A DNA stretch of 64,000 nt from Mayamaea pseudoterrestris (GCA_027923505.1 BROI01000022.1:434001-498000); one strand, 5' to 3'; shown: positions 30,859 to 41,319, counted from the stretch's first letter. Numbers and translations: made by a program. Notes: generated by a model not told the origin, from the sequence alone.

Positions 30859-31470
30859 GATAAAATGCTATGTCTTCACTGCCAGATTGTCAAGCACCCA
30901 CTTGATCCATAGCAGGGTTCAACATAAACTGACCAAATTATAACAGTGCATCAAATCACATGAAATGGTTCGATAATCACTTTTAATGATGTTTTGACGC
31001 GACTGTACGCCACATTCTACAAGCACCACACTAACCACTCGAACTCACATTCCTCATCTCGCATCTGTTGAATGGTCCACATCCATCAATCCATACAATG
31101 CCATAAATGCGGAGCGAGGCAACGCAACGCAAATGAAGCTATACATCTCGTGGCAGTCGATCCGGAAGAAACAGACTCAAAGACGAGCGGAGGTGTTTTA
31201 AACAAAGTTCATCAAGTTTTACTACAACGACTTGTACTTACTCCCGTCCTATCAATTGTCTCTGTACCGAATGCTGATATCATAGATCACTTTCGAATAG
31301 AGAGTGTATAGTATAAAAATAGAACATGACGACCACCTCGTCAACGTACCATTCCATAAACTGTCAACTACTCACTGGCCTTTCTTTGTTGCAAAGTTCA
31401 ATTTTTCGCTTTTTTCATATATCTTGCTTACCTCTTTACGCAAAGAACTTTGGGCAAGAAATTTTGCTAT
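30859..31470. other. Intergenic region, nothing recognised
   Basis: About 610 bp with only weak frames (for example 79 codons from 31072). It lies between the NDUFAF6 promoter and the 3' end of the dsRBD gene. Confidence 0.5.
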
Positions 31471-32454
31471 TTACAACGACTCGGCGCTTTGCTTTAGCGG
31501 CGTCAATGCAGCAGTCAGCGCCGCTTGGTATTTTGGTAGCAGCGCTCGCCGCTCCTCCATGCTCAGCTCCTTGGACGAGTCTGGCGCGTGTTCGTCGTCG
31601 TCGCCATTATCATCTTCTCCGGCAAAGGGATCGTAAATCAATGTCAGTCCATTCTTCAAGGCGCGCGACTTTGGCTGTGATGCCTTTGGCGTTTGCAGTG
31701 ACATTTGTATGGGGTGGTTGCCTCCTGTAGAATCGCCGCCACCATGCAACGACGTTGCTGCAAAACTAGCGCTTCCGCCCAAGCTTGATGCAACGGGCGC
31801 TTGGGTCAGTAGTTGGGGTTGCGGAATTAAATGGTCGTGTGGCGCTGGCGGCGGCGGCGGTAGCATGTTGGGAGGAGGAGGTGGAGCAGGATAGGCGCCA
31901 TCCATATGCGGCAGCGGCGGAGGCGGCAAATGGAGACCCATGGGAGGCGGTGGAGGAGGCGCTCCGTAGTAGCCAGGTGGTGCTGCCATTGGCGGAAGGC
32001 CCGGAGGCAAACCAGGCATTCCCATAAGAGGCGGTGGAGGAGGAGGCGGTGGAAAATCAACAGGCTGCTCCAGCATACAATCTTCGTCCAAACTAAAATT
32101 CTTGTATCCATGAGCGTTAACGAGTGAAAAGGCGGCGCGGCACGCTGCATCCATGGCTGCTTCCCTCGTCTTACCTCGTCCCCACGCCAAATCAATGCCT
32201 CCCACTCGCGTGGAAAAGCAAAATGGCTTTTCCGGAGTTGTTCCAATCTTCCATCTCACATACGTTGCATCCATCATGCGATGAGCCTTGGTGTAGCGAA
32301 CAAAGGCCTCCATGGCGGAATAAACGCGTTCGGGGCGATACTTTTTGACGGGGTAGTTTTCGCCAGTCGTCAAGTCGGCTAGCGGCGCATTCTTTTTCGG
32401 TGCGGGCTCATTGGCATTGTCAGTAGGATTGGCGCTGCGCTTCTTGCGGCCCAT
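31471..32454 (-). CDS. Double-stranded RNA-binding-like domain, proline-rich protein
   Basis: This 327-aa protein has three parts. Residues about 45-115 (FVRYTKAHRMMDATYVRWKI, then GGIDLAWGRGKTREAAMDAACRAAFSLVNAHG) match a dsRNA-binding domain, with the Lys/Arg-Glu-Ala-Ala-Met helix at its end. Residues about 130-215 are poly-proline blocks with Gly and Met (PPPPPPPPLMGMPGLPPGLPP), as in splicing and actin-linked proteins that bind WW or SH3 domains. The C-terminus has LTLIYDPFAGEDD and SMEERRALLPKYQA, which looks like a conserved tail. N-terminal GRKKRS and KK clusters may be a nuclear signal. A role in RNA processing is inferred. Confidence 0.72.
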   Translation of the reverse strand: MGRKKRSANPTDNANEPAPKKNAPLADLTTGENYPVKKYRPERVYSAMEAFVRYTKAHRMMDATYVRWKIGTTPEKPFCFSTRVGGIDLAWGRGKTREAAMDAACRAAFSLVNAHGYKNFSLDEDCMLEQPVDFPPPPPPPPLMGMPGLPPGLPPMAAPPGYYGAPPPPPPMGLHLPPPPLPHMDGAYPAPPPPPNMLPPPPPAPHDHLIPQPQLLTQAPVASSLGGSASFAATSLHGGGDSTGGNHPIQMSLQTPKASQPKSRALKNGLTLIYDPFAGEDDNGDDDEHAPDSSKELSMEERRALLPKYQAALTAALTPLKQSAESL

Positions 32455-32570
32455 GATACTTTACAAGTTGTTTGCGAGAATGCGACGAAGTAATATGGAC
32501 CGAAACAGAAACGTTCGATGTGATCTCCTCCATGGTGAAGACGCGTGTGTGGCGCGGCGGCGCGGGTTAA

Positions 32571-32578
32571 TGACGTCA
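32571..32578. promoter_or_regulatory. TGACGTCA palindrome (CRE-like) upstream of dsRBD gene
   Basis: A perfect TGACGTCA lies 117 bp before the minus-strand ATG at 32454. TGACGT is the known core for bZIP factors, including stramenopile aureochromes. Binding here is inferred. Confidence 0.45.
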
Positions 32579-32967
32579 CTTAAGACTTGCTTTCCATTCC
32601 CGCATCGATGGCTCACCCGGCGCGCTTCGCGGCGGCCGCGCCCGATTCACTCGCCAATGAACGGTCCGAAAACGCCGATGCAACGAAAGTCAAATTCCAA
32701 GGACGAAGAACGATCCATCTGTCGTCGAAAAGTTGTATATTGGTGACCATAGAGAAGGATATACACGGAGTAGCTTGCAACAAAAACAATTTGCAATCAT
32801 TATCATGTCATCGAAGCATCGCCTCACGAGATCCTTCCGGACAGTTTCGGCAATTCTCTATCTGGTGCGTTCGTTGCATCATGTCCCTTGCTACATTTCG
32901 ACTGTGGCTATAAAAACCTTTCTCACACTCATAACACTCTCCATACAATTTTCCAAAACAGCTCAAC

Positions 32968-33366
32968 ATGATTGTCGCCCTCGCCTTTGCCAGCGTTCCA
33001 AACTACTTGCACATTCTCGTTGGCCTCTTGGTCACCTTTTTGTGTTTCTTCATGCTGACGGTTGCCGTTGAAGCACCAAAGTTCATCACCGATCGCATTG
33101 AGCGCAGCAAGACGGGTGAAGTCTTGTTCACCTTTCGTGGCCGCTACGTGGTGGACTTGGTCGTGGCGCTCTTTTTGTTCGCCATGCCGCCGTGGGGTTT
33201 TGTCACTGGCGCATTAACCTTGTGCTTGATTTTTGGTATTCGGTTTTTGGGTGTCAAGCAACCGGATGCCTTTAACGAAATCTTTCGGCAGTCGGATATG
33301 GAGAGCACGGCGGATAGCTATACGTTGGAGAGTGAGTATGACACGCCAGTGGTGGAGCGGCGATAA
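32968..33366 (+). CDS. Small membrane protein, three or four hydrophobic segments
   Basis: This 132-aa protein has hydrophobic stretches at about residues 12-35 (LHILVGLLVTFLCFFMLTVA) and about 60-95 (VVDLVVALFLFAM, GFVTGALTLCLIFGIRFLG). FTFRGRYVVDL precedes the second block. The short C-terminal tail is acidic and polar (MESTADSYTLESEYD). The RGR-then-membrane pattern is faintly like COPI-associated or Golgi membrane proteins, but I do not assign a family. A location in an internal membrane is inferred. Confidence 0.65.
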   Translation: MIVALAFASVPNYLHILVGLLVTFLCFFMLTVAVEAPKFITDRIERSKTGEVLFTFRGRYVVDLVVALFLFAMPPWGFVTGALTLCLIFGIRFLGVKQPDAFNEIFRQSDMESTADSYTLESEYDTPVVERR

Positions 33367-33817
33367 AAATTGGGAAAACAGAAATTGGATGTTTACAAAT
33401 CGATGGGGCAAAGATCGATATTGGATTGGAACTGGGGCTACAGTAAATAGCTACATGACGACTGGTTGAATGGTAAATTTATTTGCATGACAGCATACAA
33501 ATAGAATACATTGCTGCCAATTCATCACGTTGCTAGAATTCCCAAGCGTGTACAACTACAGTACTTACGTAGGGTTCAATACTTGCTCGCAATACTCTCT
33601 TTCCTACCAATCTATATCTATAGCAGTAACTGAAGACACATATCGGTACTGTAGAGCTGCTAGATGGATATGGTGGGCCTCTTGAAAGGGCTAGCGTCTT
33701 GGCCTAGTAGTCTGCGTGGCTACTTTCCACAGCTCACTTAGAGATAAGGATCTTCTGTCTCGGTCGCTCTCGAATTGCGTGACAACAATCATCTCCATTC
33801 ATCCTCCATCATCCACC
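33367..33817. other. Intergenic region upstream of PA-RING gene
   Basis: 451 bp without a supported gene. TCGGTACTG near 33643 is a partial match to the promoter motif. No tRNA found. Confidence 0.5.
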
Positions 33818-35101
33818 ATGACGATTCCTTCCGACGCCCGCTGCAACTATTGTCCCTCCTGCGAGGAGGAATGCAACGACCATCCAAGCATTTGCACCGT
33901 CTGCGGAAGCAATTTGCAGTACCCCGAATCAAATGAACGGCGACGATTACGACAGCAAATCACTAGCAGCAGCAACGTGCAAACCTTGCTGGCGTCCTTG
34001 GACGCGCTGCGCCACAACACGACGCTACTTTCGCAGAACCACGACGCCGATGTGCAGCGACTACGGCATCGACTGGAAGCATTGACGGAGCGTTTGGCTG
34101 CGACGAGGGAGCAGGGAAACTTGCTGCGGCAGCAGGTTGCGGCGGCGACTGCTGTCGATATTGGTCAAGGAGTCGACGAATGGGAAACGGTGCCGGCGGC
34201 GCTCCTTGATCCGCATGCCGCAGGCTTGCAAACGTCGTCGTCGCGACCAACGTCCAAGGAGTATTTGGAAAATATGACCAAGATTAGTTTGACGAAAAAC
34301 TCCTCGCTGTTTTACCAGGCATCCGTCTCGATTGTCATTGACGGCAAGACTGTATCATTTGACGCAATACCGGCAGACTTTGGAGGGTTTAAAGACGCCA
34401 ACAAGCATGAAAATGATAGTAGCAGCAGCATTACATATGAAACGTCCAATACATGTTTAGTCATGGCCGACCCCAAGACTGGCAAGGGTGGACGCCTTTC
34501 GGAGGAAACTCTGCAGCAAGTTCAAACTGCCACGCAGGCAAACACAACGGTAGTCTTGTACATGGAGCGAGGAGACAATGTTTCCTTTTTGGCCAAAGCT
34601 CGTCTGGCGCAGCAAGCGGGAGCCAAGGTTTGTGTGATTGGAAACAATCAGTCGACGCCATGGCCATACGTCATGAAGAACTCTGCCGGCAGCACGAATG
34701 ACAACCATGAGCAGGTGACCATTCCAGTCGTCATGATAAAGCAAGTGGATGGACAAGCTATAGTGAAAGCTTGTATGAAGCAGCAGCAGCAGCAGCAGCA
34801 GCAGCATGTTTTGCGAAACGTTTCATTCGCCATGGAGCGCACAGACATTCACGAATGCATCATTTGCCAGGAGCCATACGAGCAAGATGGCAGTTTTGCC
34901 ATTCGCATTCCAGCCTGCGGACACTTGTTTCACGAAACGTGTGGGATGCTGTGGCTGATGCATCACAATACGTGTCCCTTTTGCCGACGCGAACTGCCGA
35001 CGGACGATGCTGATTACGAGCAGGAGCGGCGGCGGCAGCAGCGGACGCATGCGGGAAGTCAGGGGCAAGTCAATACTCAATATGAAGACTTTTATGGGTA
35101 A
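33818..35101 (+). CDS. PA-domain RING-H2 ubiquitin ligase-like protein
   Basis: ATG 33818 gives 427 aa; a longer frame exists but the MTIPSDARCNYCPSCEEEC start places a Cys4 zinc ribbon (CPSC...CTVC) at the N-terminus. A coiled segment (DADVQRLRHRLEALTERLAA) follows. Residues about 165-335 resemble a protease-associated domain (LVMADPKTGKGGRL, VVLYMERGDNVSFLAKARLA, AKVCVIGNNQ). A run of eight Gln, encoded by pure CAG, precedes the RING-H2 finger CIICQEPY...CGHLFHETC...CPFCRRE. The RING should recruit an E2 enzyme, so this is probably an E3 ligase. Most PA-RING proteins are membrane proteins, but no membrane segment or signal peptide is visible here. Confidence 0.82.
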   Translation: MTIPSDARCNYCPSCEEECNDHPSICTVCGSNLQYPESNERRRLRQQITSSSNVQTLLASLDALRHNTTLLSQNHDADVQRLRHRLEALTERLAATREQGNLLRQQVAAATAVDIGQGVDEWETVPAALLDPHAAGLQTSSSRPTSKEYLENMTKISLTKNSSLFYQASVSIVIDGKTVSFDAIPADFGGFKDANKHENDSSSSITYETSNTCLVMADPKTGKGGRLSEETLQQVQTATQANTTVVLYMERGDNVSFLAKARLAQQAGAKVCVIGNNQSTPWPYVMKNSAGSTNDNHEQVTIPVVMIKQVDGQAIVKACMKQQQQQQQQHVLRNVSFAMERTDIHECIICQEPYEQDGSFAIRIPACGHLFHETCGMLWLMHHNTCPFCRRELPTDDADYEQERRRQQRTHAGSQGQVNTQYEDFYG

Positions 35102-35216
35102 GATAATTTTTACATATATTTTGTAGTCGATTATCACTACAGAGATATCGTATGGTGTTGTCTTCGGTGCCTGCTGGTTGCGATACAATAGCTTGGGCGT
35201 GCCGTGGGTCGCGCCA

Positions 35217-35224
35217 TGACGTCA
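35217..35224. promoter_or_regulatory. TGACGTCA palindrome (CRE-like) upstream of V-ATPase C gene
   Basis: A perfect TGACGTCA lies 149 bp before the ATG at 35373. It is the second copy of this 8-mer in the window, again in a promoter. bZIP binding is inferred. Confidence 0.45.
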
Positions 35225-35372
35225 GCCGACTTCGCCAACCGCGATTGCGCGCCAGCCTCTCCTTCAGCGAGGCCGCGGCGACCGCGACGGAGAAAGCCAC
35301 ACTGCCCCGACCTTGTTTCTTTCGTTGTCAACCAATCTTGCTCGGATATAGCGTAATTGAATCGTAGCCATC

Positions 35373-36742
35373 ATGAGCATGTATGTCATTTGCGCCATCT
35401 CCAACTCGGGAGGAGCGCCGGAGCAGGCGTACCGCAAGATGCAGTCGGCTGGAGCCTGTCCGGAGCGGCCGTTTGCAGGTAAGCAAGTGGTGGTAGCAAC
35501 GTGGAAAGAAAGAGACTGCCATTTGATGCTACTCTTGCTTGTTATCAATTCTAATTATATTTGCATCATACAGAAATGTTCAAATTCGAAGTCCCTTCAT
35601 TGACAGTCGGCACGCTCGATACACTCATGAACTTGTCGGACGAACTCGGCAAGACGGATCAAATTGTGGAGCAAATTGTTCGAAAGATTGAAAAGACAGC
35701 CTACGAACTATCGGCCAGTCGATCCGCCGTTGATTTGACGGTCGGCGGTGTCCCGGCGCAGCGCTACATTCAGCAGTTTGCCTGGGACTCGGCCAAGTAC
35801 CCCAACCGCCGCCCGCTCAAGGAGCTGGTGGCGCTGATTGCGGGTGGAGCGGCAGCCGTCGAAGAGGAGCTCAAGCAACTGTCGGCGTCGTATGGAGACA
35901 AGGTGCAGGCACTGCAGGATGCCAAGCGTCGCAAGGGAGGAAACTTATTGTCGGTGGATTTGAATGACGTTTTGACGGAGGATATTATGCGAAAAGTCAA
36001 GATTGTCAAGACTGACTACCTCAAGACGATTTTTGTAGCCGTTCCCAAGGCGCTGCAGGAGAGCTTTGAAGCGAGTTACGAAAAGATTGGTTCTGATCTT
36101 GTCGGATATGGAGGACCAGACTGGTCGCGAGACCCGACGAGACTTGGAGAGCCAGTCAGCTATGGACAAAATGTTGATCGCCACAAGATTCGAGGATCGC
36201 CCGTTGTTCCTGGCTCCAAGCAGCTAGTGTTTGCGGACGATGACAGCATTCTCTACGCTGTCACGATTCTTCGGTCGCAGTATGAGTCTGGCTACTTTGA
36301 GAATGGTGAGTTTCAGCAAGGTACCAAGGTTGACTTTGAGGAGGAGTTTACGCGGGCGTTGCGTGACAAGCGATTTCTCGTTCGCGAATTTGAGTGGGAC
36401 CCAACGCAGTCATCCAAGTCGTCGGTGGCCTTGGAGCAATTGCAGGTGGAAGTTGATGGCATGAAGTCGGCTCTTTTGCGCTGGGGCAAGAACCACTTTG
36501 GCGACGCCTTTGTCGCTTGGATGCATATTAAAGTGATCCGAGTCTTTGTGGAGAGTGTTTTGCGTTACGGTCTGCCCGTGGACTTTACTGCTGTTCTTTA
36601 CAAGGTCCATCCGAACAAGGAGCAGAATTTGATTGCGTCGCTCGACAAGGAGCTTGGAGCTGCCACTGATGCTGACGAAGCTGGAGGCGACGAGGGCGAA
36701 GACGAATACCACGACTTTGTCATGCTCAAATTTGAACCATAA
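35373..36742 (+). CDS. VMA5: V-type H+-ATPase subunit C
   Basis: Exons 35373-35478 and 35574-36742 (intron 95 bp) give 424 aa. Subunit C sits in the peripheral stalk of the vacuolar proton pump, joining V1 to Vo, and is released on disassembly. Family landmarks are FKFEVPSLTVGTLDTLMNLSD near the start, KLQ-type QRYIQQFAWDSAKYPNRRPL, DLNDVLTEDIM, LKTIFVAVPK, YAVTILRSQYESGYFENGEF, VREFEW and the C-terminal HIKVIRVFVESVLRYGLPVDF. It ends in an acidic stretch and HDFVMLKFEP. Cytosolic face of the vacuole and other acid compartments, inferred from the family. Confidence 0.93.
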
Positions 36743-36848
36743 AATTATGTTAGGCGTCAGTCACATTGCATGGTTCAATCGATATGAAATATTCTGAGTA
36801 GTTTATACGTTGTAGCTAGCTTACATAAACAATTTAGTGCAGAAAACT

Positions 36849-39800
36849 CTATTCCTTGGGCTTTTTCGATGACGAGGACCTGCGCTTCGTCCGTCGAGAA
36901 GATTTCTTCGCCTCTACTTGACGCCCTGCCATGTTCACTCGAAAGATGGCGTATACGGGGCGATGATCCGAGTGCCGTGCATCTTGAATCCAGTCATATT
37001 CAAGAACCCTCGTACCAGTCGGCTTGTATAATATTCTATCCGTCCATGCTGGTATCCGTTGCTTGTGCGATGTGTCGTATTCTTCCAAAGAGTTCTTGTC
37101 AAACTTGAACGTTGGTGGAAACTTAATTCGGCCCTCAACGAATCCAGGAAATGCGCGCTCTTCCGCAATAGCATGAAGTAATTGGTCATGCTCGAGCATG
37201 GAGGCACGAAGCTTGTCAGCAATCCGTCTTTGCTCCGGTGAAGCATCATTGGCCAAGTAATTTTGAATCAAGCTGGTAGAGAATTCTGCTTCTTCTCGTG
37301 GTAGCTCGAGACGATAATTCAAGTCTCCGCAGAAAAATATACGGTCCGCCGAGTCTAGAAGAATAGAGTTGGCGCCATCATCACGTTGCGTCGCTTGCTT
37401 CTTTGCCGATAGGAATTGAGGTGGAGCTTGTGACTCAAGCTCGGATACGATGCGCCAAAAGTCGAGATCGCGAGCTTCGACATTTTTAACATGGGCAGCC
37501 ATGTGGGCGGTAATGAACATCATTTTCACCGATCTAGAGGTCTCCTTTGCTCCTAGTGCACCGCCAGGTCGAGCCTTCATTTGCAGGAACGCTCCTATTG
37601 CGCCTTTATTGTGAAAGACATTGCCAATACCGCAGGTGACGTCGCCAAGCGATACTGCTTCAATGTCCTTGAGTATTTTTCGTTTACAAAATAGTCCAAA
37701 CTGAATGCCGCCCAGGCTATGAATTGCCAATGGTACGTACTGTTTGCCTAGCATCTTGATCATTAAGCGTCGGATTTCCCGTGATCGCCGACCTTCAGTT
37801 CGCCGTGGCTTGATATTTTCACATTCTTGACAGCCAATGAACACAATATCATTGCCTTTGTCAGCAACACTACCATAATTTCGAAACTTTTTCAAAAACT
37901 TAGCTTCAACTTCTGATGGCGATTCCTCGGCCAAGTTCCACGTCACGACAGACACTGTGATATCTTCGTCAGTGTCGGTTGAATTAATCACAGACTGGAG
38001 GTCCAGTGCACACGGTGCCCTCTTCTTATCTAATTCATTGGCAAGTAAAGTCGAGTTAATTTCCACATGGCTATCAGGTGGCATTTTGCCGACAAGAGGG
38101 ATTGACGTGTTCGTCTTTTCCGTCGCGCGATCTGCATCATGGGGTATCTTCATGTCGCTCATTTGCGTCTTATCAGGGCTATTATCTGTCACTTGGGTCG
38201 TCTCGTCGTATGATCCTTCATCATCAGAGTCGTCAGTTAACTCTCTGTCCGTTTCACCGTCGAGATATGACAAAGTCGAAGTAGCATTCAATGGCTGCTG
38301 ATTCGTAATGTTTCCCTCTGGCCGGAGTACCCTCTCGCTGTCTAAATCGTCACTCAATTGATGGGACAGTCCATCGTCATCTACTGAAACCTGAACAGGT
38401 GTTTGCGAATGTGAAACGCTAGCTTTTTGCGATTGACCAGTCTCGCCATCCGAATCCTCGTCAGTATCCTCAGACGAGTCGCTCTCATCTGATTTCTCGG
38501 CGAGTGTGATAGTGGGCACTCTGTCAGGTTTCTGTGCTAGCTGAGAATCCTCGTCACTTGAGGTGTCGTCAAAATCGGTAGACGACTCCTTACTTGATTC
38601 GCCAGTAGATGCAATCATCGATGACAGTGTAGGCGGCTGTGTATCTGATTGGAATTCCTCATCATCACTCGAGTCCTCATCGGAACCACTAGACGACTCG
38701 ACTTTTGGTGGTGCTACAATAGATGAGTTCGTCGGTGACAGAATGGGAGTTGCTGTTCTTGTCTGCTCTTCCTCAGAATCGCTCGAGTCAGAGTCGTCAC
38801 CACCATCTGACTCTACCTGGGTTGGAGCTGCAAGAAGAGGCACATCTTCGCCAGTTGTTGGCAACGTGACATCATCATTACCCGAAGCTGAAGCGGCCGG
38901 ACCAGCTTTCGTCATGTGCGACGCCTCGTCATTATCCGTGTCTGCCGATTCGCTGTCAGTGTTTTCATCGTCTGAAGCCGAGGATGTTGGCTCGGAAGCG
39001 GCAAGCAGTTGCGAAATGTTTCCGCTTGTGACAACATCATCGCCATCTGTGTCTTCGGAATCATCGGATTGTATCGATGTGCCACCTTCTATAACGGATG
39101 GTGCTGAAACCGTAGCTTCCACAACTTCGCTTGTATCGGCCTCCGCGCCAGCTAATGATAATGCTAGCTCTGGTTCCTTCACGTTTCTTTCAATGTTTTC
39201 AGATGATGGGTCACCAGTGGCACCCGAAGTGGAAGTGACAGTAGCGTCCGCCAACTTAGCATCTGGTGCGTCGCCACTCGAGTTAACCTTCTCGGTAGAC
39301 GTATCGTCAATAGATTCCTTAACGTTGCCAACGAAATCATCTGATGAAATTTTGTCAATCTCGTCGCTGATGGCAGCTGTAGCGGTGTCCCCATTGTTGT
39401 GACTTATCGTCAGTGGAGCGCTCGTTTGAATATCTGATTCCAATTGAGGCGGCTCCGTAGAGGTCGCAGCATTGACTCGGTCCTCTCGCGCAGCAGGGGA
39501 CGGCGGAGCACCATTTTCATTGCCACCCAGAGATACGGTTATGTCTACATCTGCACCGTCATTGAGCCTTTTTTCGATACTGCCAAATTTTGCAACTAGT
39601 GCATTGTTGGCATCTCCATCAGCCTCGCTCTGGACAATATCACCTACCAAGGCGTCGTTTATTTCGTCAAGAGTGTCTGTCGCTGCATTTTGTATAATGT
39701 CTTTAGCGTTGCTGTCGTTTGGCTCATTGCGTGCATCTTGCTCCTCCAGCTGTAGGTGCAGTGGCAACGAGAGCAGTGAGGACGCCCGAAAAAAGCCGTC

Positions 39801-40967
39801 ATCAGTAGTGCCATTTAGCGCGGCAGGTTCATCATTATCGTCGCCGATGGATTCAACGACATTTTTATTGTTGTCTATTTCCGTAGTGACGTTTAGAGAG
39901 CTAGGGAGCTCTTGCGTATGATCCGCTGTCGCATAATGTGCGTTCATATTGCTATCAGCTCGGTCATAATTTCGTGTCAAAAGCAATTCTATATCTGACT
40001 CCGAAACCGCATTTGCATCAACGCTGATTGCTGCATCGTCGTCGCCATTCTTCTTAACTTGAGATGCAACGTTGTCAGTGGTTGGCACTGACTGCGGCAC
40101 CGGCCGAGCAGTCGCCACCTTGCGCCGACGCTTCTTCTGGCGAGGCGGCCGCGTCGCTTGGTCAGCAGCGTTTGATGCTGGAAGAAGCGTTTCTCTTGCC
40201 GGTAGTTGTTTCGTATCTTGGTGTTTCGGCGAAATGTTACCCTCCTTGCTGGCAATTACTGCTGCTGGGGCTCCTGCATTTTTGGGTCGCTTCTTGACGC
40301 GGCGCGTCCGCTTGACTCGTGGTTCGGATGGAAGTGGTAACAACGAATCATGCTGCTCCCGACGACGGCTGCCACCACTGGCATGTGCAGCTACTACCGG
40401 TTCTGTCGATGTCGCTTCTGGCACTGGATTCGTACTTTGCCGTTGACGTTTTTTTCGTCGCGTTATCAGAATCGTTGTTGGTTCTTCAAGTTTTGCTGCT
40501 GATACTGATAAAGTATTCGAGGATACATCAGGAGCAGGTGGTGCAGCTAATGCAGCAGCAGCCTGTGGGTCCGTTGATCGCTTCCGTCGGCGCTTTCTTC
40601 GTGTCGTCGTTGCAGATTGTTTTGTATCCTCCTCCTCCCTAATAGACTTGTCAGGATTAATTTCAACATCATTTGCCTCATTTATTTTCTTCAATCTTGT
40701 TCGTTTCCGTCTTTTTCGCGGCGTGGTCGAATCATCATCATCGTCGTCACGAGCTTGATGCTGCGTCGGCGCCATGGTGGGGAGCACCGACGAAGCAACC
40801 TTTGACACGCCCCAAATAGTCCTGCGCGCAGAGACTTCACGGTTTGATTGCAAGACTAAGACTAACGCAAATAGAAGAGTCCATAGTGGCAAGGTGATGC
40901 GTCGAGCGACAGAGGATGCAGATTGACGACGACGCGTCACTTTTTGACGGCGACGCGGGTTTGGCAT
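36849..40967 (-). CDS. Giant inositol-polyphosphate 5-phosphatase with disordered N-terminal kilodomain
   Basis: This single-exon protein has 1372 aa. Residues about 1000-1350 are an IPPc phosphatase domain: VVTWNLAEESP, FIGCQECENI, FGLFCKRKI, VFHNKGAIGAF, MFITAHMAAH, FFCGDLNYRLEL (near 1212), FPPTFKF, RIPAWTDRILY (near 1307) and ARHSDHRPVYAIF. It should remove the 5-phosphate of phosphoinositides or inositol phosphates. Near the N-terminus a hydrophobic segment (PLWTLLFALVLVLQS) follows basic residues, so it may be a signal anchor. Residues about 80-300 hold five Arg/Lys clusters (RKRRKRTRLKK, RRKRRRKRS, RRKKRQRQS, KRTRRVKKRPK, RQKKRRRK). Residues about 300-990 are acidic and Ser-rich (DSDSSDSEEE). 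The C-terminus is again basic (RRTKRRSSSSKK). Confidence 0.88.
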   Translation of the reverse strand: MPNPRRRQKVTRRRQSASSVARRITLPLWTLLFALVLVLQSNREVSARRTIWGVSKVASSVLPTMAPTQHQARDDDDDDSTTPRKRRKRTRLKKINEANDVEINPDKSIREEEDTKQSATTTRRKRRRKRSTDPQAAAALAAPPAPDVSSNTLSVSAAKLEEPTTILITRRKKRQRQSTNPVPEATSTEPVVAAHASGGSRRREQHDSLLPLPSEPRVKRTRRVKKRPKNAGAPAAVIASKEGNISPKHQDTKQLPARETLLPASNAADQATRPPRQKKRRRKVATARPVPQSVPTTDNVASQVKKNGDDDAAISVDANAVSESDIELLLTRNYDRADSNMNAHYATADHTQELPSSLNVTTEIDNNKNVVESIGDDNDEPAALNGTTDDGFFRASSLLSLPLHLQLEEQDARNEPNDSNAKDIIQNAATDTLDEINDALVGDIVQSEADGDANNALVAKFGSIEKRLNDGADVDITVSLGGNENGAPPSPAAREDRVNAATSTEPPQLESDIQTSAPLTISHNNGDTATAAISDEIDKISSDDFVGNVKESIDDTSTEKVNSSGDAPDAKLADATVTSTSGATGDPSSENIERNVKEPELALSLAGAEADTSEVVEATVSAPSVIEGGTSIQSDDSEDTDGDDVVTSGNISQLLAASEPTSSASDDENTDSESADTDNDEASHMTKAGPAASASGNDDVTLPTTGEDVPLLAAPTQVESDGGDDSDSSDSEEEQTRTATPILSPTNSSIVAPPKVESSSGSDEDSSDDEEFQSDTQPPTLSSMIASTGESSKESSTDFDDTSSDEDSQLAQKPDRVPTITLAEKSDESDSSEDTDEDSDGETGQSQKASVSHSQTPVQVSVDDDGLSHQLSDDLDSERVLRPEGNITNQQPLNATSTLSYLDGETDRELTDDSDDEGSYDETTQVTDNSPDKTQMSDMKIPHDADRATEKTNTSIPLVGKMPPDSHVEINSTLLANELDKKRAPCALDLQSVINSTDTDEDITVSVVTWNLAEESPSEVEAKFLKKFRNYGSVADKGNDIVFIGCQECENIKPRRTEGRRSREIRRLMIKMLGKQYVPLAIHSLGGIQFGLFCKRKILKDIEAVSLGDVTCGIGNVFHNKGAIGAFLQMKARPGGALGAKETSRSVKMMFITAHMAAHVKNVEARDLDFWRIVSELESQAPPQFLSAKKQATQRDDGANSILLDSADRIFFCGDLNYRLELPREEAEFSTSLIQNYLANDASPEQRRIADKLRASMLEHDQLLHAIAEERAFPGFVEGRIKFPPTFKFDKNSLEEYDTSHKQRIPAWTDRILYKPTGTRVLEYDWIQDARHSDHRPVYAIFRVNMAGRQVEAKKSSRRTKRRSSSSKKPKE

Positions 40968-41319
40968 GGTTTTTGATAAATAAGTAAAGACAATTTCTAG
41001 CCTCTATCTCAATATGGACAGAGAGACAGTCTTAAGTGCCTGTCAGTCATGTGCAGTCTCAAAAATACTGTAGACAAAATCTTAATGTGAAGGGTTTTGT
41101 TGCGATCGATGGTGGTCGGCATCGTCGTTTGCGTCTCGTGGCATGTCGCAGTAAATACCGATGCGAGATTCTTTCATCGTACCGGCACTGAATTCCGGAC
41201 CGTCGGTTCGACACGAGCGGATGGCCGATGCAACTCATTCCTTTTCATTCATTGCTTGTCCTTCCTTGCTTCGTTTGAATCAGCAATTGAGATTAAAACG
41301 CAATAGTCAATCAGCAAAC
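40968..41319. promoter_or_regulatory. Divergent promoter region with GTACCGG at 41179-41185
   Basis: 352 bp separate the phosphatase and peptidase start codons. GTACCGG at 41179-41185 lies 135 bp before the peptidase ATG. No gene in the stretch. Confidence 0.45.

Noticed and set aside
30859-31320. Short plus-strand frame MVHIHQSIQCHKCGARQR
   Set aside because: It has one CxxC pair only, no second zinc half and no clear continuation.
38563-39402. 279-codon plus-strand frame opposite the giant 5-phosphatase
   Set aside because: It mirrors the acidic Ser-rich codons of the minus-strand gene and has no start context or domain of its own.
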